11,079 nucleotides of DNA from JBDNFP01 sp041689775 (lineage in GTDB: Bacteria > Bacteroidota > Bacteroidia > Cytophagales > Spirosomataceae), in the NCBI GenBank assembly GCA_041689775.1, contig JBDNFP010000375.1:1-11079 (forward strand), read 5' to 3'. Shown here in pieces: positions 1 through 6,540 of this stretch. The notes beneath the pieces are model-generated. The model was not told the origin of the DNA, made no database searches, and saw only the letters and a list, made by a program, of their open reading frames with translations. Within the stretch, counting starts at the first letter, position 1. Each line of letters opens with the position of its first letter. A program made the position numbers and the translations under genes.

Positions 1-184
1 CTTCTAAAGTACCTGTCCATAAAAGATGGATTGAAACCATATTTCTCCTTTACCCTCTCGGGTTTCACAGAGGCCTTCTAAAGTACCTGTCCATAAAAGA
101 TGGATTGAAACCCACCCTGGCGATCGTGATCTGCGACTCCTTTTCCTCTTCTAAAGTACCTGTCCATAAAAGATGGATTGAAAC
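1..184 (+). CRISPR. CRISPR array end: three repeats, two spacers
   Basis: Three identical 37-nt direct repeats lie at 1-37, 75-111 and 148-184. Each begins CTTCTAAAGTACC and ends GGATTGAAAC. They are separated by unrelated spacers of 37 nt (38-74) and 36 nt (112-147). The ATTGAAAC end matches the 8-nt crRNA handle known from many type I-B and type III systems. If that convention holds, the array is transcribed on the plus strand, its leader lies beyond the left edge, and the leader-distal end is at 184. The array continues or begins outside the window. No cas gene is present, so the subtype cannot be set. The last repeat is not degenerate, which is slightly unusual for a leader-distal end, so the opposite orientation remains possible. 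Confidence 0.95.
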
Positions 185-293
185 AGGTGGGGGATTGAAT
201 TAATAGGCGTGCGAGTAGTTCAAACCTCACAAATCATCGTGTGAGTAGCTTACCCAACCAAAAAATCTGCTGCTACAAAACATTCAGCCTAAG

Positions 294-321
294 TAGCTGA
301 TAGCTATTAGCTTGTAGCTGT
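294..321. repeat. Degenerate 7-bp tandem repeat, TAGC core
   Basis: Four consecutive heptamers, TAGCTGA, TAGCTAT, TAGCTTG and TAGCTGT, occupy the gap between the CRISPR array and the DUF2461 gene. The TAGC core recurs every 7 bp exactly. Apart from this array, the gap 185-451 is AT-rich and shows no coding frame that I can support. Confidence 0.75.
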
Positions 322-451
322 TACCTTTTTGTAAATATTTGATATATAGAACATTAGCCAGTAATTTGACTAAATTAATAATACAAACTAATTATGCATT
401 AGTACTTACAATTGAGTAGATTAGTGTATCTGAACCCATCACCTCAAAACA

Positions 452-1135
452 ATGACACCCATGCTTCAGCCCCAAACTCTGGAATTTCTGAATCGTCTCA
501 AAGAAAACAACAGCAAGGAATGGTTTGATCAGCACCGTAAGCAATACGACAGTGCTAAAACTGATGTAGTGAATCTTGTACAAGAGGTACTCGTCAGTCT
601 TGAACTCCATGACCCAGCCATTGCTGCCTCCCAATTGAAAGCAAAGTCCTGTCTTTTTCGTATCAATCGCGACGTCCGCTTTTCGGCTAATAAGTCGCCC
701 TACAAGACCAACTTTGGTGCTTGGTTAAATGCTGGCGGGAAGAAGTCAGCCTCAGCGGGTTACTACCTCAATATTGAACCCGGCAGATCATTCATAGCCG
801 GGGGTATGTACATGCCAGAATCGGCGGTGCTGGTAAAAATCCGGGAGGAAATCGATTACAATCTGCTCGATTTCGAAGCTCTGTTGGCAAAGCCTTCCTT
901 CCAGAAAGTATTCAAAGATATTTCTCGTGAAAATACCCTCATTCGTCCACCCAAAGGTTACGAGGCTGATAACCCAGCGATTGATTACCTGAAACTAAAA
1001 AGTTTTACGGCCTCACATCAGCTCACGGACGGAGCCCTTACGTCTCCTGATCTGGCTAAAATTATCGTATCCGCTTTTGCCGGATTACAACCGCTGGTTG
1101 AGTTTCTCAATAAGGGGTTGGTGCAAGCAGAATAA
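452..1135 (+). CDS. DUF2461 (TIGR02453-type) family protein
   Basis: This 227-residue protein has the length and motifs of the DUF2461 family, whose biochemical function is not established. The N-terminal helix carries the typical start of the family (FLNRLKENNSKEWFDQHR, residues 12-29). The hallmark is R70-I-N-R73-D-V-R76-F-S followed by K81-S-P-Y-K85-T-N-F-G, a run of conserved basic residues. It continues with the GYYLNIEPG strand (103-111) and GGMY (117-120). No signal peptide or membrane segment is visible, so it is probably cytoplasmic. The ATG at 452 is preferred; a second ATG at 461 would remove three residues. The gene stands alone between the CRISPR array and a minus-strand small gene. 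Family assignment is firm; no function is inferred. Confidence 0.9.
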   Translation: MTPMLQPQTLEFLNRLKENNSKEWFDQHRKQYDSAKTDVVNLVQEVLVSLELHDPAIAASQLKAKSCLFRINRDVRFSANKSPYKTNFGAWLNAGGKKSASAGYYLNIEPGRSFIAGGMYMPESAVLVKIREEIDYNLLDFEALLAKPSFQKVFKDISRENTLIRPPKGYEADNPAIDYLKLKSFTASHQLTDGALTSPDLAKIIVSAFAGLQPLVEFLNKGLVQAE

Positions 1136-1190
1136 AAAGTGGCCATAAAGTCCCACTGCGTTGAACACCCGAGTCAGACCGACTTAGATC

Positions 1191-1358
1191 CTAGCCGTTC
1201 CAGGTCCCGGGCTCTGCATTTTTCGCCTCCAAAAACCGCTTCTTATACACCCGATAACGCCACCAAAACCAGATTGTAATGGCCGGGCGAAGAATGACAA
1301 AAAGGATTACATTAAGTTGCTGATAGGTGATACCCAAAAGGCCGGAGGCTACGACCAT
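1191..1358 (-). CDS. Small membrane protein, probably truncated at its start
   Basis: On the minus strand an open frame runs from a TGA at 1397-1395 to a TAG at 1193-1191. From the ATG at 1358 it gives 55 residues: a hydrophobic segment (GITYQQLNVILFVILRPAI, residues 9-27), an aromatic stretch (WFWWRYRVYKKRF) and a hydrophilic tail. The frame stays strongly hydrophobic upstream of that ATG, reading DFIFWICVKI, and is preceded directly by an ATA codon at 1391-1389. A single base change from ATG would give a natural 66-residue protein starting MDFIFWICVK. I infer that the start codon was lost, leaving either a shorter product or a pseudogene. The composition and the basic end after the membrane segment look like a real protein rather than chance. 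I cannot name a family with confidence. Confidence 0.5.
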   Translation of the reverse strand: MVVASGLLGITYQQLNVILFVILRPAITIWFWWRYRVYKKRFLEAKNAEPGTWNG

Positions 1359-1421
1359 AATCTTGACACAGATCCAAAAAATAAAGTCTATATTTCACGA
1401 AGCTAGGAAAGCTTATCAGCT

Positions 1422-1429
1422 CAAATGTA
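1422..1429 (-). promoter_or_regulatory. Possible Bacteroidetes -7 element
   Basis: The minus strand reads TACATTTG here, a full match to the Bacteroidetes -7 consensus TAnnTTTG. It lies about 30 nt before the ATA codon at 1391 of the small membrane gene. No good TTTG -33 element is seen at the usual distance; only TTTT lies about 19 nt upstream. Confidence 0.3.
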
Positions 1430-1701
1430 ACTCTGATTTCAATTTTGTAAAAGCTTTTCCCAACAAACTACCTTTCTCCTGCCTAGTACTTATACCTGGA
1501 CAATCAAGAAAGCATACCCCCGCTTGAAAAAAGGCATACTCTCCAGGTGATGATTTCAAAGGTAATAAGCACGCTATACCGTGGCGTTTCATGAGTATAT
1601 CTACTGTCTTCTCGTGTTTGTTTTAAGATTACCCAATGTAAAGAATAGCGCTGTACCGCAATGTTCAATTCCGAGTCTTTATCCTTTCCACCCTTAATTC
1701 T
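1430..1701. other. Non-coding gap without recognisable gene
   Basis: No frame on either strand has protein-like composition. The longest open stretch on the plus strand, to 1527, overlaps the small minus-strand gene and has no family features. No terminator or clear promoter for the downstream sulfatase is visible. Confidence 0.5.
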
Positions 1702-1744
1702 CTTGACCTTTTGACCCTTGACTTTTTAACCCTTTACTTTAAAC
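1702..1744. repeat. Imperfect 7-8 bp tandem repeat, TTGAC-like core
   Basis: A pyrimidine-rich series TTGACC, TTTTGACC, CTTGACT, TTTTTAAC, CCTTTAC, TTTAAAC precedes the sulfatase start codon. The AC that ends each unit recurs at spacings of 8, 7, 8, 7 and 7 bp. The array ends 8 bp before the chosen start codon at 1753 and contains an upstream in-frame ATG-less extension plus the in-frame ATG at 1711, which would put repeat-encoded residues in front of the signal peptide. Confidence 0.6.
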
Positions 1745-1752
1745 CTCCGTCC

Positions 1753-3234
1753 ATGCGTTTAACTTCTACCCTTATTGCTCTCATCGTTGCGGCCTGCACC
1801 TTTGGTTATGCTCAAAAAAACACCAAACCGAACGCGACCAAACCCAACATCATCTACATCTACGCCGACGATCTGGGTTACGCGGAATTGGGTATCTACG
1901 GTCAGAAAAAGATTAGAACGCCAAACATCAACCGCATTGGCCTGGAGGGTATCAAGTTTACCGACTACTACACCAGTACGCCCGTGTGTGCTCCTTCGCG
2001 CTGTCAGTTACTGACGGGTACCCACGGCGGGCATTCGTACATCCGGGGTAACTACGAGTTGGGCGGCTTTCCGGATTCCACCGAACGCGGACAAATGCCT
2101 TTACTCTCCAATACTGTAACAATTGGTACAATTCTTCAACAGCAAGGCTATAAAACCGCCGCCATCGGTAAATGGGGACTAGGCATGGGATACAGCAGCG
2201 GAAGTCCGAACAAACAGGGCTTCGACTATTTTTACGGCTACTACGATCAAAAGCAAGCCCACAACTACTACCCTACTCACCTCTGGGAAAACGAAAAATG
2301 GGATACGCTTAATAATCCGGTGATTGACGTGCACCGCCGCCTCGACCCGAGAACAGCCACCGCCACCGATTTTGCCTACTACAAAGGCAACGACTACGCC
2401 ATCGACAAGATGGCCGATAAGGCCCTGGGCTTTATACGGGAAAACAAGGATCAGCCTTTCTTTCTGTACCTACCCTTTACCATTCCGCACGTATCTTTGC
2501 AAGCGCCCGACGCCGCCGTGGACGAGTACCGGGGGCAGTTTCCGGAAACACCCTACTACGGTCAGCAGAGCTACGCCTCTACTCCCTACCCCCGTGCTAC
2601 CTACGCGGCCATGATCACCTACATGGATAAGAAGGTAGGTGAGGTTACGGCCCTTCTAAAAGAATTGGGGCTGGACGAAAACACCCTCGTCATTTTTACT
2701 TCCGACAATGGTACTACCTTTAACGGCGGTGTAGATGCCAAATTCTTCGAAAGTGTGGGGCCTTACCGGGGTTTGAAAATGGATGTCTACGAAGGGGGTA
2801 TCCGAATGCCGATGGTGGCCCGCTGGCCGGACAAGATCAAACCGGGTAGTGTTACCAACCATGTAGCGGTGCATTACGATGTACTGGCTACTTTATCCGA
2901 GCTGGTGAAAGCCCCGGCGGTGCAAAGCGACGGTATTTCATTTTTACCGACTTTACTGGGAAAAGCCAAACGACAAAAAAAGCACGAATACATCTACTGG
3001 GAGTACCCCGAAAAGGGTGGCCAACTAGCTATCAGAATGGGTAAATGGAAAGGCGTGAAAGTTGAGATGAAAAAGAACAAGTCGGCCCGCTGGGAGTTAT
3101 ATGACCTGACGGCCGATGAAAGTGAAACCACCGACCTGGCTACCCAATACCCGGCTATCGTGGCCCGTTTTGATCAGATCGTCAAGAAGGAACACCAACC
3201 CTCCCACGTACCCGCCTGGGAGTTTGTTAACTAA
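1753..3234 (+). CDS. Secreted S1-family sulfatase (arylsulfatase-like)
   Basis: This is a 493-residue formylglycine-dependent sulfatase that hydrolyses a sulfate ester, probably on a glycan. Residues 1-20 form a signal peptide with a likely cut after FGYA. The metal ligands D39-D40 sit in YADDLGY. The sulfatase signature C79-A-P-S-R83 supplies the cysteine that is converted to formylglycine, so a maturase encoded elsewhere is needed. Further active-site residues fit K140 (IGKWG), H246 (IPHVS), D318-N319 (TSDNG) and K342 (RGLKMD). The C-terminal subdomain (YWEYPEKGG, WKGVK, WELYDLTADE) is typical. An ATG at 1711 would add 14 residues encoded by repeat-like DNA and bury the signal peptide, so 1753 is preferred. 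The substrate cannot be read from sequence. Downstream on the same strand lie the dehydrogenase genes, 110 bp away. Confidence 0.93.
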   Translation: MRLTSTLIALIVAACTFGYAQKNTKPNATKPNIIYIYADDLGYAELGIYGQKKIRTPNINRIGLEGIKFTDYYTSTPVCAPSRCQLLTGTHGGHSYIRGNYELGGFPDSTERGQMPLLSNTVTIGTILQQQGYKTAAIGKWGLGMGYSSGSPNKQGFDYFYGYYDQKQAHNYYPTHLWENEKWDTLNNPVIDVHRRLDPRTATATDFAYYKGNDYAIDKMADKALGFIRENKDQPFFLYLPFTIPHVSLQAPDAAVDEYRGQFPETPYYGQQSYASTPYPRATYAAMITYMDKKVGEVTALLKELGLDENTLVIFTSDNGTTFNGGVDAKFFESVGPYRGLKMDVYEGGIRMPMVARWPDKIKPGSVTNHVAVHYDVLATLSELVKAPAVQSDGISFLPTLLGKAKRQKKHEYIYWEYPEKGGQLAIRMGKWKGVKVEMKKNKSARWELYDLTADESETTDLATQYPAIVARFDQIVKKEHQPSHVPAWEFVN

Positions 3235-3267
3235 TACTATTTTATATTTTTAGGGCTGTTTTAACGC

Positions 3268-3281
3268 AATGCGTACGCATT
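3268..3281. promoter_or_regulatory. 14-bp perfect palindrome, possible operator
   Basis: AATGCGTACGCATT is a perfect palindrome in the 110-bp gap between the sulfatase and the dehydrogenase genes. The flanking ACGCA at 3264-3268 also pairs with TGCGT, giving overlapping dyads. A near match to the -7 consensus, TACATTTT, follows at 3293-3300, so a bound regulator would overlap the upstream promoter region. The regulator is unknown. Confidence 0.4.
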
Positions 3282-3344
3282 ACCACTGATATTACATTTT
3301 TTAGGTCCCATTTTACTATTCTAAATACCCAAGACAACATCATC

Positions 3345-3863
3345 ATGCAAAGACGCGAGGCACTCAAAGGATTTGGCACCGCTGTGGTAGGGCTTGTTAG
3401 CCTCCCAAGCTGGGCCAATGGCTGGTCAAAACAAAAATTGCAAAAGGCTTCTCTCCTCACGACCGCCGAGGATTCACTACTTTCCGAAGTTGTAGAAACG
3501 ATCATACCCGTAACGGATACGCCCGGCGCCAAGGAAATAGGCGTACACAAGTTTGTACAAACCATGGTGACCGATTGCTACGATCAGAAAGCGCAGGAAA
3601 CCCTGACCAAGGGGTTGGCAGGCGTCGAAACTATGTCGAAACAAACCTTTGGAAAGGCTTTTGCCGCGGGCAGCGCCGCCCAACGCGAACACATTCTGGA
3701 AGGGATGGAGCTCAGCGACAACCCAACCAATAAGGCCTTTTACTCCATGGTAAAGGGACTAACCATTCAGGGCTATATGTCTTCGGAGTACGTCATGACT
3801 AACCTGACGCACTACGAAATGATCCCCGGCCGTTTTCATGGTTGTGTAGCTGTTAACCGTTAG
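3345..3863 (+). CDS. Gluconate 2-dehydrogenase subunit 3-like protein, Tat signal
   Basis: This 172-residue protein matches the small gamma-type subunit that accompanies membrane or periplasmic GMC dehydrogenases. It begins with a twin-arginine signal (R3-R4 in MQRREALKGFG, then a hydrophobic stretch to about residue 25). The family motif ETIIPVTDTPGAKEIGVHKFV lies near residues 51-71. The C-terminal part contains the typical MVKGLTIQGYMSSEYVM and the HYEMIPGRFHGCV tail. It lies 60 bp before the GMC oxidoreductase on the same strand, and that flavoprotein has no export signal of its own. In known members of this class the small subunit carries the large one through Tat, so I infer the same here. 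The last codons and the stop are made of a 7-bp repeat-like sequence (see 3847-3867). Confidence 0.9.
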   Translation: MQRREALKGFGTAVVGLVSLPSWANGWSKQKLQKASLLTTAEDSLLSEVVETIIPVTDTPGAKEIGVHKFVQTMVTDCYDQKAQETLTKGLAGVETMSKQTFGKAFAAGSAAQREHILEGMELSDNPTNKAFYSMVKGLTIQGYMSSEYVMTNLTHYEMIPGRFHGCVAVNR

Positions 3864-3867
3864 CTTC
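3847..3867. repeat. 7-bp repeat units at the gene end, TAGC core
   Basis: TAGCTGT, TAACCGT and TAGCTTC follow one another at an exact 7-bp step. They encode the last residues (VAVNR) of the subunit 3-like protein and supply its TAG stop at 3861-3863. The core is the same as at 294-321 and 6541-6575. Confidence 0.5.
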
Positions 3868-3892
3868 ATGTTGCTTGCAGGCAAAAGGTCAC

Positions 3893-3920
3893 ATTCAGAA
3901 TTCATAATTCAGCATTAAAA
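3893..3920. repeat. 7-bp tandem repeat, ATTCA core
   Basis: ATTCAGA, ATTCATA, ATTCAGC and ATTAAAA form a 7-bp array in the gap between the two dehydrogenase genes. It ends 3 bp before the ATG of the GMC gene, where a ribosome binding region would lie. Confidence 0.65.
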
Positions 3921-3923
3921 GAA

Positions 3924-5636
3924 ATGTCAAATTTCAACATAGATAGTCAAAAAGCCCGGACCTACGACGCCATCGTCATTGGCTCGGGAATGAGTGGTGG
4001 CTGGGCCGCCAAAGAATTTACCGAAAAGGGACTCAAAACCCTAGTACTCGAACGAGGCCGCGACGTAAAGCACAACGTAGACTACCCCACTACCAACATG
4101 ATGCCGTGGGAGTTTGAACACCGCGAGCGCGTGCCCAAGGAGGTAGTAGACGCCAACCCCATTCAGAGTAAGTGCTATAACTTCAAGGAGTCGGCAAAGC
4201 ATTTTTTTATCCGCGACAAAGAACAACCCTACGTACAGGAAAAGCCCTTCGACTGGATCCGGGGCTATCAGGTCGGTGGCAAATCGTTGCTGTGGGCCCG
4301 GCAAACCCAACGGTGGAGCAAGTACGATTTTGAAGGCCCCGCCCGCGATGGCTTTGCCGTGGAGTGGCCCATCAGCTACGACGATATCGCGCCTTGGTAC
4401 AGCTACGTGGAGAAGTTTGCCGGTATTACCGGAAACAAAGACGGCCTCGACGCCCTACCCGACGGCGAGTTTCTGAAACCCCACGACATGACCTGCGTGG
4501 AGAAGTACTTTAAAGAAAAAGTAGCAAGTGCCTACAAAGACCGGCACATCATCATTGGTCGGGCGGCGCACCTCACCGACCCGCAGCAGATTCACTACGA
4601 TCAAGGCCGGGCCCAATGCCAGCACCGCACCATCTGCGAGCGGGGCTGTCCGTTTGGGGGCTTTTTTAGTGCCAATGCCTCTACCATACCCTGGGCCATG
4701 AAAACCGGCAAGATGACCCTGCGGCCCCACTCCGTGGTGCATTCGATCATCTACGATGAAAAAAAAGGTAAGGCTACCGGCGTTCGGGTAATCGACGCCA
4801 ACACCAAAGAAATGATGGAGTTTTACGCCAAGGTTATTTTCGTGAACGCGGCGGCTATCAACTCCAACCTGATCTTGCTTAACTCCACTTCGTCGCGCTT
4901 CCAAAACGGACTCGGCAACGACAGCGGTACCTTGGGCAAGTACTTTGCGTTCCATAACTACCGGGCGAGGGTATCCGGCGAATACGACGGTTTTCTCGAC
5001 TCTACCACCGACGGTCGGCGACCCAATGGTAGCTACATACCCCGTTTCCGGAATGTCTACAAGCAAGAAACCGACTTCCTGCGTGGCTACGCGGCGGGTT
5101 TTAGCGCCAACCGAAGGTCGGGTAGTGAGCGGGGTTCCCTCGGGGCTTCCCTGAAAGACAGCCTGCACAATCCGCAACCCGGCAATTGGAGCGTAGGCTC
5201 GCACATGATGGGCGAGACCATCCCGAAAGAGAGTAACTACATCGCCCTCGACCCCAATCTGAAAGATCCCTACGGACTGCCGCAGGCCAGGATCAATGTG
5301 GCCTACGACGACAACGACGAGAAGATGGTAAAGGACTACATGGAACAGATCACCGAGATGTTTACGATGGCGGGCTTTACCAACATCCGGACCAACGACA
5401 GCAAGCAGGCTCCCGGCCTCGACATCCACGAAATGGGCGGCGTGCGCATGGGTAAAGACCCCAAAACCTCGATGCTCAACCAATGGCACCAACTGCACGC
5501 TGTACCCAACGTATTCGTGACCGACGGCGCCAGTATGACATCCACTTCTACCCAAAACCCCTCGTTGACCTACATGGCCTTCACGGCTCGGGCGGCTAAC
5601 TACGCGGTGGAGGAGATGAAGAAGCGGAATTTGTAG
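3924..5636 (+). CDS. GMC-family FAD oxidoreductase (dehydrogenase large subunit)
   Basis: This 570-residue flavoprotein oxidises an alcohol group of a sugar or sugar acid; the exact substrate is not readable. The FAD-binding Rossmann motif G20-S-G-M-S-G25 is followed by E43 for the adenosine ribose. RGYQVGGKSLLWARQTQRW (113-131) is the second FAD contact region. A cysteine cluster C232-x5-C238-x3-C242 lies in the middle. The catalytic histidine is H502 in DIHEMGGVRMG and the partner position is N545 in STQNPSLTY, inside the usual C-terminal FAD motif (NVFVTDGASM). No signal peptide is seen, consistent with export on the Tat signal of the small subunit encoded just upstream. No cytochrome subunit gene is in view. 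The gene's last 90 bp recur at 6449-6538. A strong terminator follows 28 bp after the stop. Confidence 0.93.
   Translation: MSNFNIDSQKARTYDAIVIGSGMSGGWAAKEFTEKGLKTLVLERGRDVKHNVDYPTTNMMPWEFEHRERVPKEVVDANPIQSKCYNFKESAKHFFIRDKEQPYVQEKPFDWIRGYQVGGKSLLWARQTQRWSKYDFEGPARDGFAVEWPISYDDIAPWYSYVEKFAGITGNKDGLDALPDGEFLKPHDMTCVEKYFKEKVASAYKDRHIIIGRAAHLTDPQQIHYDQGRAQCQHRTICERGCPFGGFFSANASTIPWAMKTGKMTLRPHSVVHSIIYDEKKGKATGVRVIDANTKEMMEFYAKVIFVNAAAINSNLILLNSTSSRFQNGLGNDSGTLGKYFAFHNYRARVSGEYDGFLDSTTDGRRPNGSYIPRFRNVYKQETDFLRGYAAGFSANRRSGSERGSLGASLKDSLHNPQPGNWSVGSHMMGETIPKESNYIALDPNLKDPYGLPQARINVAYDDNDEKMVKDYMEQITEMFTMAGFTNIRTNDSKQAPGLDIHEMGGVRMGKDPKTSMLNQWHQLHAVPNVFVTDGASMTSTSTQNPSLTYMAFTARAANYAVEEMKKRNL
5547..5636 (+). 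repeat. Direct repeat copy 1: 3' end of the GMC gene
   Basis: This segment encodes residues 542-570 and the stop of the GMC oxidoreductase. It is 85/90 identical to 6449-6538. Similarity stops shortly before 5547 and just after the stop codon. Confidence 0.93.
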
Positions 5637-5663
5637 GGGTTTAGTTGTGAGGTTATAATACAG

Positions 5664-5694
5664 GCCCGCACTGGTTATTCCGGTGCGGGCTTTT
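5664..5694 (+). terminator. Rho-independent terminator after the GMC gene
   Basis: GCCCGCACTG at 5664-5673 pairs with CGGTGCGGGC at 5681-5690 (one T-G wobble) around a 7-nt loop and is followed by TTTTGTTTG. It ends the dehydrogenase transcript and separates it from the toxin-antitoxin-like cassette. Confidence 0.9.
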
Positions 5695-5757
5695 GTTTGA
5701 AAGAATTTAAAAAAGTCAGAATTTGTTGTAGATTTACTAAGGACAAATCAATTGATT

Positions 5758-5979
5758 ATGAACCATGTACTGACTGTACATACAGATTCGGATAACTTGC
5801 AAAAGGTGTTGGAGCAACTGCTTTCACTAGGAGAGTTTGACTATGAAGTTGTTTCAGAGGATAAAGACACACTTACCGAGCCTTCCTGGGAAACTTTAAC
5901 CGCCGACGATTACAGGGCTATGATCCGACTGCAAACCCCTACTATAAAAGCCAAATCTTTCAGGAATTATAAGGGGTAG
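5758..5979 (+). CDS. Putative antitoxin of a PemK/MazF-like module
   Basis: This small acidic protein of 73 residues lies 19 bp before a PemK/MazF-like toxin ORF and on the same strand. The ATG at 5758 is preferred over the TTG at 5752, which would add two residues. No DNA-binding domain is obvious. The N-terminal half (VLTVHTDSDNLQKVLEQLLSLG) looks like a short strand and helix, and the C-terminal half is rich in charged residues, as in toxin-binding tails. Its role as antitoxin is inferred from position and size only. Base composition is more AT-rich than that of the dehydrogenase genes upstream. The last residues, NYKG before the stop, resemble the usual beginning of PemK-type toxins, which suggests an altered junction with the next gene. 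Confidence 0.6.
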   Translation: MNHVLTVHTDSDNLQKVLEQLLSLGEFDYEVVSEDKDTLTEPSWETLTADDYRAMIRLQTPTIKAKSFRNYKG

Positions 5980-5998
5980 AGTCTCAGCTCTGGAAATA

Positions 5999-6316
5999 GT
6001 GGAAGTCAATTACCTTTTTCCGGATGGAAAATACCGCCCTCATCCTGTTTTGGTTATTTCGACCAATGACCTCTTCGAAGATGAGGAGATGTTTTATGGC
6101 TTACTAATGAGCACAAAAAACATCTTTCCTAAGTATACCGTAGAAATTAAACCTGAATGGATAACTAAACCATTACGGAATGGGTACTTTGTAACGCACA
6201 TGCTCAATATGTTCACCATGAAAGATGTAATGCGCCAAAGCAATACCTTTCTGAAAGTTGAATACTACGAACCTATCCGTATCAAAATTATCAACTCTAT
6301 TTTTCATCATGGCTAG
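5999..6316 (+). CDS. PemK/MazF-like toxin, N-terminus doubtful
   Basis: The frame begins with GTG at 5999 and gives 105 residues. VEVNYLFPDGKYRPHPVLVIS is the first beta-hairpin of PemK/MazF-family ribonucleases, and STKNIF and FVTHMLNMFTMKDV fit later strands of the fold. The product would cleave mRNA if active. Family members normally have a short strand of the GDIV type before this point. Here no ATG precedes: the frame is open back only to a TAA at 5945-5947, and the region before GTG reads IIRGRVSALEI. I infer that the original start was lost by a small mutation, or that a non-standard start coupled to the upstream antitoxin is used. The stop overlaps the next ORF by 8 nt. Family assignment is likely; activity is uncertain. 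Confidence 0.65.
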   Translation: MEVNYLFPDGKYRPHPVLVISTNDLFEDEEMFYGLLMSTKNIFPKYTVEIKPEWITKPLRNGYFVTHMLNMFTMKDVMRQSNTFLKVEYYEPIRIKIINSIFHHG

Positions 6317-6470
6317 GCATAAATTTATCATCCGGATCGAAAGTCCCGAAAAGCTCAAAGTTTTTGAGGAGCTACTCAAAGTAGTAGGTTTTGAGAAAGC
6401 CGGGCCACGCGAGTACAAAGAAACAGCCCATAATGGGAAAACCCTACCTCTACCCAAAACCCCTCGCTGA
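6309..6470 (+). CDS. Truncated small protein fused to duplicated GMC DNA
   Basis: The ATG at 6309 overlaps the last 8 nt of the toxin gene, a spacing that suggests translational coupling. The 53-residue product begins MARHKFIIRIESPEKLKVFEE, a strand-helix pattern similar in style to the putative antitoxin upstream. From about residue 47 the frame enters the duplicated 3' end of the GMC gene in a different reading frame, which gives the tail PKTPR and the stop. The native gene was therefore probably longer and was cut at the junction near 6448. I do not recognise a family. It could be a second antitoxin of the cassette. It may also be a dead fragment. Confidence 0.5.
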   Translation: MARHKFIIRIESPEKLKVFEELLKVVGFEKAGPREYKETAHNGKTLPLPKTPR

Positions 6471-6538
6471 CCTACATGGCCTTCACGGCCCGGGCGGCTA
6501 ACTACGCGGTGGGGGAGATGAAGAGGAGGAATTTGTAG
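6449..6538 (+). pseudogene. Direct repeat copy 2: remnant of a GMC gene 3' end
   Basis: This 90-bp segment matches 5547-5636 at 85 positions. Read in the GMC frame it encodes the same C-terminus from STQNPSLTY to the stop with two replacements (E to G, K to R) and three silent changes in Leu, Ala and Arg codons. There is no upstream part of the gene, so it is a fragment. Confidence 0.9.
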
Positions 6539-6540
6539 GT

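Noticed and set aside
187..199. GGATTGAA after the last CRISPR repeat as a degenerate fourth repeat
   Set aside because: Only 8 bases match, the spacing is far too short for a spacer, and the rest of the repeat is absent.
344..371. TTTG-N20-TAATTTG as a promoter for the DUF2461 gene
   Set aside because: The second element lacks one base of the TAnnTTTG consensus, and such matches are frequent in AT-rich DNA.
1138..1157. AGTGG/CCACT hairpin after the DUF2461 gene as a terminator
   Set aside because: The stem has only five pairs and no T-run follows.
1327..1527. Plus-strand open frame of 66 codons
   Set aside because: It overlaps the minus-strand membrane-protein frame, which has far more protein-like composition, and shows no motif.
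4455..5555. Long minus-strand open frame opposite the GMC gene (366 codons)
   Set aside because: It is antisense to a clear GMC oxidoreductase, with Val/Gly/His-rich shadow composition and no family motifs.
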